Shown here: one piece after another, positions 60,893 through 64,000 of the stretch
How the letters are laid out: each line of letters opens with the position of its first letter
Numbering within the stretch: position 1 is the first letter of the stretch
Source: Geopseudomonas aromaticivorans
GTDB lineage: Bacteria > Pseudomonadota > Gammaproteobacteria > Pseudomonadales > Pseudomonadaceae
Assembly (NCBI RefSeq): GCF_019097855.1
Contig: NZ_JAHRGL010000002.1
Location: forward strand, 62,001 to 126,000
Length of the DNA stretch: 64,000 bases
Direction: 5' to 3'
Notes under the pieces: generated by a model
What the model was told of the DNA's origin: nothing
What the model saw: only the letters and a program-made list of their open reading frames with translations
Database searches by the model: none
Position numbers and translations under genes: made by a program

Positions 60893-61627
60893 ATGCATTC
60901 GCATTCCCTGTACGGGGCAGGTGCGCTCGTCGCACGGCTGCGCCGCTCGTTACTGTTGCCGCTGCTCAGCGCCCTGCTGTTCATCGCCGCCCCCGAGGCC
61001 CTGGCCCACGGCGTGGCCGAGGGTGACAAGGGCTTCATCCGGGAAAGCTTGGGGGTGATGCTGCTGCCGTTCATCTACCTGGGCGCCAAGCACATGATCA
61101 CCGGCTACGATCACCTGCTGTTCCTCTTCGGGGTGATCTTCTTCCTCTACCGGCTCAAGGACGTCGGCCTGTACGTCACCCTGTTCGCGGTCGGCCACTC
61201 GGTCACCCTGCTGCTCGGCGTGCTGCTGGAGATCAGCGTCAGTGCCTGCCTGATCGACGCCATCATCGGTTTCTCGGTGGTGTACAAGGCACTCGACAAC
61301 CTGGGCGCCTTCCAGCGCTGGTTCGGTTACCAGCCGGATACCCGCGCGGCCACCCTGGTGTTCGGCCTGATCCACGGTTTCGGCCTGGCCACCAAGATCC
61401 TCGACTACCAGATCGCCGCCGATGGCCTGATCCCCAACCTGATCGCCTTCAACGTCGGCGTCGAGATCGGCCAGTTGCTGGCGCTGAGCGCCATCCTGAT
61501 CGCCATGGACTACTGGCGGCGCAGCGCCGGTTTCTGGCGCCATGCCTACACCGCCAACGTCGCCATGCTGAGCGCCGGTTTCCTGCTGATGGGTTACCAG
61601 CTCACCGGTCTGATCGTGTCCCAGTAA
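60893..61627 (+). CDS. HupE/UreJ-like membrane protein
   Basis: 244 residues with signal or first helix LLLPLLSALLFIAAPEALAHG and about six further helices. GAKHMITGYDHLLFLFGVIFFL and FAVGHSVTLLLGVLL, then FGLIHGFGLATKI, carry the conserved histidines of the HupE/UreJ_2 family. Family members move nickel or, in some, other metals; here the substrate is open. CAGGAG precedes the ATG. Followed 12 bases later by the membrane anchor gene. Confidence 0.85.
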   Translation: MHSHSLYGAGALVARLRRSLLLPLLSALLFIAAPEALAHGVAEGDKGFIRESLGVMLLPFIYLGAKHMITGYDHLLFLFGVIFFLYRLKDVGLYVTLFAVGHSVTLLLGVLLEISVSACLIDAIIGFSVVYKALDNLGAFQRWFGYQPDTRAATLVFGLIHGFGLATKILDYQIAADGLIPNLIAFNVGVEIGQLLALSAILIAMDYWRRSAGFWRHAYTANVAMLSAGFLLMGYQLTGLIVSQ

Positions 61628-61639
61628 GGAATTCTCGCC

Positions 61640-62269
61640 ATGCACAACAGTCGTCCCGACCTCAACGAGCTGCCCAGCACCGCCCAGCTGCTGCGCTCCA
61701 CCGTTCTCGCCCTGATCGCTGCCGTCGCCTTGCTGGTGACCGTGGTCATGCCGGCGGAGTACGCCATCGACCCGACCGGTGTCGGTCGCCTGCTGGGCTT
61801 GACCCAGATGGGCGAGCTGAAGGCCACCCCGGCTGCGGAGGCCGCTGCCGAAGAGCCTGCCGCCGAGCCGCAGCCGGCCCCTGCTGCTGCTCCGGCTCCG
61901 GTCGCTGCGTCGGCCCCGGATCCACAGCAGCCGCAGGTCGCCGGGCAGAAGCATGAGGTGAACCTCACCCTGAAGCCCAACCAGGCCACCGAGATCAAGC
62001 TGGAGATGAAGCAGGGTGCCGAGGCGCGCTTCCACTGGACGGCCAATGGCGGCCAGCTCAACTACGACACCCATGGCGATCCCTACAAGGCGCCCAAGGG
62101 CTTCTACCATGGCTATGGCAAGGGCAAGCAGACGCCAGAGCAGCAGGGCGTGCTGGTCGCCGCGTTCGACGGCAAGCACGGCTGGTTCTGGCGCAACCGC
62201 AGCAACCAGACGGTGAAGCTGACCCTGCGCACCGAGGGTGACTACATCACCATCGAGCAGGTGCTCTGA
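61640..62269 (+). CDS. Single-pass membrane anchor protein
   Basis: 209 residues. One helix (about 20-38), a Pro/Ala/Glu-rich linker (about 60-105) and a soluble beta domain (VNLTLKPNQATEIKLEMKQGAEARFHW, then GWFWRNRSNQTVKLTLRTEGDY). No enzyme motif. AAGGA precedes the ATG. Pairs with the HupE-like gene; possibly its periplasmic partner. Confidence 0.75.
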   Translation: MHNSRPDLNELPSTAQLLRSTVLALIAAVALLVTVVMPAEYAIDPTGVGRLLGLTQMGELKATPAAEAAAEEPAAEPQPAPAAAPAPVAASAPDPQQPQVAGQKHEVNLTLKPNQATEIKLEMKQGAEARFHWTANGGQLNYDTHGDPYKAPKGFYHGYGKGKQTPEQQGVLVAAFDGKHGWFWRNRSNQTVKLTLRTEGDYITIEQVL

Positions 62270-62460
62270 AGACGCGGGCCAGTCCGTCGGCGCTGGCTGA
62301 AGTTGCTGGCCTGCACGATCCTGGCCGTGCACCGCTTCGGCCTGCTGGCCGTGATTGTCCGCCGCTTTGGCATCCTGCTGCTCTGACGCTTGAAGGGTGA
62401 CTGCGTTTTCTGGGAGGCTGCGCGCGGTTGCGGGAAACCCGCTCAGCGGAAATTGGCACA

Positions 62461-63516
62461 GTGATTCAGCGCGCAGCACCGATACACAAGGACACCATTT
62501 CCATCCGCTTGGTCGCGGAGGCCCTGCAGGCCTTCGCCCAGCGCGGTGAGCCGCTGGATGCGCTGCTGCGCGAGGTGGGCCTGGAGCCGGCCCTGCTGGC
62601 CGATCCCGCGGCGCGGGTGGAAGTGAGCGTGTACAGCCGCCTGTGGCTGCGGCTGGCCCGGCATTTCGACGACGAATTCTTCGCCATGGACCCGCGGCGC
62701 ATGCGCTCGGGCAGCTTCGCCTTCCTCTGTCGCACCTGTCGGACCCAGGCCACCTTGGAGGAGGCGCTGCACACCGCCCTGGACTTCTTCGCCCTGACCT
62801 TCGAGGGCTTCCGCGGCAGCCTCGCTCGCAGCCAGAGCCTGGCCGAGGTGGTGCTGCACGAGCGCAGTGTCGAGCCCGGCCGCCCCTTCACCTATTTCAC
62901 TTTCTGGATGCTGCTGCACGGCCTGGCCTGCTGGCTCGTTGGGCGGCGCATCCCGTTGCTGGCGGTCGAGCTGCGCTGCGCCGAGCCGGAGTACACCGAC
63001 GACTATCGGGTGATGTTCTCCGACAACCTGCGCTTCGGACGGCCTTCGACACGGATCATCTTCGCCGCCGAGATGCTGGACCTGCCGGTGCGGCGCAGCG
63101 AGGCCGAACTGGCGGACTTCCTCGCCCGGGCGCCGTCGAACATCCTGGTCAAGTATCGCGACACCGATAGCCTGGCCCATCGCATCAAGGTCCATCTGCG
63201 CCGCCTGCCGGCCGAGCAGTGGCCGACCAGCGAGGTGCTGGCCCAGGCGCTGTGCATGTCCCCGTCGACGCTGCGCCGGCGCCTGGCGGAGGTCGGCCAG
63301 TCCTACCAGGCGATCAAGGATGCCGTGCGCGAGGAAATGGCCACGGCCTGGCTGGCCGATGCCGAGGTGAGCTTCGGCGAGATCGCCGCGCGGCTCGGCT
63401 TTGCCGAGGTCAGCGCGTTCTACCGGGCCTTCCGCAAGTGGACGGGGACCAATCCCGGCCACTATCGCAGCCTGATCCTGGCGCCGGCGATTGGCCAAAA
63501 CGGTCATGCAGATTGA
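62461..63516 (+). CDS. AraC-family regulator with arabinose-binding-like N-terminal domain
   Basis: 351 residues from GTG 62461. N-terminal region (ISIRLVAEALQAFAQRGEPLDALLREVGL) is the PF12625-type sensory domain found in regulators of virulence, lipid or sterol genes. C-terminal two-helix-turn-helix domain: SEVLAQALCMSPSTLRRRLAEVGQSYQAIKD and SFGEIAARLGFAEVSAFYRAFRKWTGTNPGHYR. A TTG at 62428 preceded by GGGAGG ten bases upstream is an alternative start giving eleven more residues. Probably controls the following SDR-led genes. Confidence 0.87.
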   Translation: MIQRAAPIHKDTISIRLVAEALQAFAQRGEPLDALLREVGLEPALLADPAARVEVSVYSRLWLRLARHFDDEFFAMDPRRMRSGSFAFLCRTCRTQATLEEALHTALDFFALTFEGFRGSLARSQSLAEVVLHERSVEPGRPFTYFTFWMLLHGLACWLVGRRIPLLAVELRCAEPEYTDDYRVMFSDNLRFGRPSTRIIFAAEMLDLPVRRSEAELADFLARAPSNILVKYRDTDSLAHRIKVHLRRLPAEQWPTSEVLAQALCMSPSTLRRRLAEVGQSYQAIKDAVREEMATAWLADAEVSFGEIAARLGFAEVSAFYRAFRKWTGTNPGHYRSLILAPAIGQNGHAD

Positions 63517-63653
63517 GAAGAACGGCCATTGTCGGGCCGCCTATGCCTGACCAATATGAACTCAACACGCTTGCCGTGCTTCCATGGCTCGAGACGACAA
63601 CTGCCAGCGCTCGCTGAGTTTGCGTCGGGCCTATAACAAGAAAGGAAACCGCC

Positions 63654-63704
63654 ATGCCGCCTTGCTTCCCGATCGTGCATCCCCCCGCGGGCCTGCCCGA
63701 CTAG
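63654..63704 (+). CDS. Possible small leader ORF
   Basis: Sixteen codons (MPPCFPIVHPPAGLPD) preceded by a strong AAAGGAAA ribosome site and AACAAGAAAGG, an A-rich motif. It lies in the 296-base gap 63517-63812 before the SDR gene. No homology known; the start signal is the only support. Confidence 0.3.
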   Translation: MPPCFPIVHPPAGLPD

Positions 63705-63812
63705 TCGTCCGACACCTCCCGAAAATCCAGATCAAGACGTTGCGCCGCCCGTGCGCAGACACCCGGCTGCACGCAGCAAGGCCGCTTCGCGGCTGTTCGA
63801 GAGAGATTCGCC

Positions 63813-64000
63813 ATGCAAATCCACAACAAGGTTTTTCTAGTCACCGGCGCGGCCTCCGGGCTGGGCGCGGCCACCGCCAGGGGCCTGATCGAGGCGGGCG
63901 CCAGGGTGCTGCTGGTGGACATCACCGCCGCCGTCGAGGCCCGCGCCGCCGAGCTGGGCGCCAACGCCCGCGGCGTGGTCGCCGACATCACCGATGAAGC
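63813..64000 (+). CDS. Short-chain dehydrogenase, 3'-truncated by the window edge
   Basis: Begins MQIHNKVFLVTGAASGLGAA; the glycine motif TGAASGLG (11-18) and LLVDIT give an NAD-type Rossmann start, like 3-hydroxyacyl-CoA dehydrogenase type II proteins. Only 62 codons are visible. GAGAGA precedes the ATG. Its partners lie beyond the window. Confidence 0.82.
   Translation, partial: MQIHNKVFLVTGAASGLGAATARGLIEAGARVLLVDITAAVEARAAELGANARGVVADITDE

Noticed and set aside
1-64000. CRISPR arrays, rRNA or tRNA genes, prophage or plasmid modules
   Set aside because: I looked for regularly spaced repeats, tRNA cloverleafs and phage or conjugation genes and saw none; the only regular arrays are the in-gene repeats of the lipoprotein.

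Overview
The window is a high-GC (about two thirds G+C by eye), densely coded bacterial chromosome segment that looks like Pseudomonas. The pointers are a pcaB-pcaD-pcaC run, an OprD-type porin, a fused QuiC-type dehydroshikimate dehydratase, FhpR/flavohaemoglobin, DNA polymerase II, a FAN1-type nuclease, and several Pseudomonas-style REP hairpins. I name no species. All functional calls come from reading motifs by eye and from family knowledge. No database search was run.

Layout. (1) 1-4114: end of a beta-ketoadipate operon (pcaB', pcaD, pcaC) continuing into an EamA transporter and a LigC-like Gfo/Idh dehydrogenase. (2) 4124-8168: alkB, then a lower-GC patch with an SH3 lipoprotein carrying tandem repeats, an unknown membrane-anchored protein, a cupin and a small unknown protein that has a decayed partial copy on the other side of the patch. 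(3) 8290-12788: oprD and quiC, divergent around a compound operator, plus a TetR regulator. (4) 12872-13057: a short element with perfect inverted repeats. (5) 13228-16837: GST, PNPOx-like/ferredoxin-reductase/ferredoxin fusion and LysR. (6) 17045-21321: polB, a CWC cysteine-rich protein and a BBE-type flavin oxidase. (7) 21423-28702: MFS transporter, two KstD-like flavoproteins, a NIPSNAP-like protein, an NAD-type AroE paralogue and a PcaR-like IclR regulator. (8) 28838-41565: housekeeping and stress genes (TauE, cardiolipin synthase, SulP, DUF898 with M48 protease, FAN1 with an Fe-S helicase, lipocalin). (9) 41736-47447: a third KstD-like flavoprotein, a second IclR, a DUF922 protease, and a Gfo/Idh plus TIM-barrel pair. 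(10) 47450-51134: ApbE, PepSY/flavodoxin/FNR reductase and DUF2271 operon with a two-part direct-repeat operator. (11) 51265-55769: TRAP transporter with catabolic aroE and aroQ. (12) 56037-64000: REP repeats, fhpR/fhp/nnrS nitrosative stress genes, a HupE-like protein, a membrane anchor protein, an AraC regulator and the start of an SDR.

How the parts fit. Loci 1, 3, 7, 9 and 11 appear to form one dispersed catabolic network for quinate, shikimate and related ring acids, ending in protocatechuate and the beta-ketoadipate pathway. OprD, the MFS carrier and the TRAP system would handle uptake. AroQ, the two NAD-type AroE paralogues and QuiC would handle dehydration and oxidation. The three KstD-like flavoproteins are candidate ring desaturases of unknown substrate. 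The loci share three kinds of short DNA site. One is an IclR/PcaR-like CGATAATCG palindrome. The second is a TetR-like ACTAAC-N2-GTTAGT repeat followed by TACATT. The third is an A-rich AAnAAnAA leader motif of the Hfq/Crc catabolite-repression type. A fourth site, GGAAC-N3-GTTCY, links the second IclR region to the Gfo/TIM operon. This shared regulatory layout, together with the KstD-like enzymes and the LigC-like enzyme, is the most interesting content of the window.
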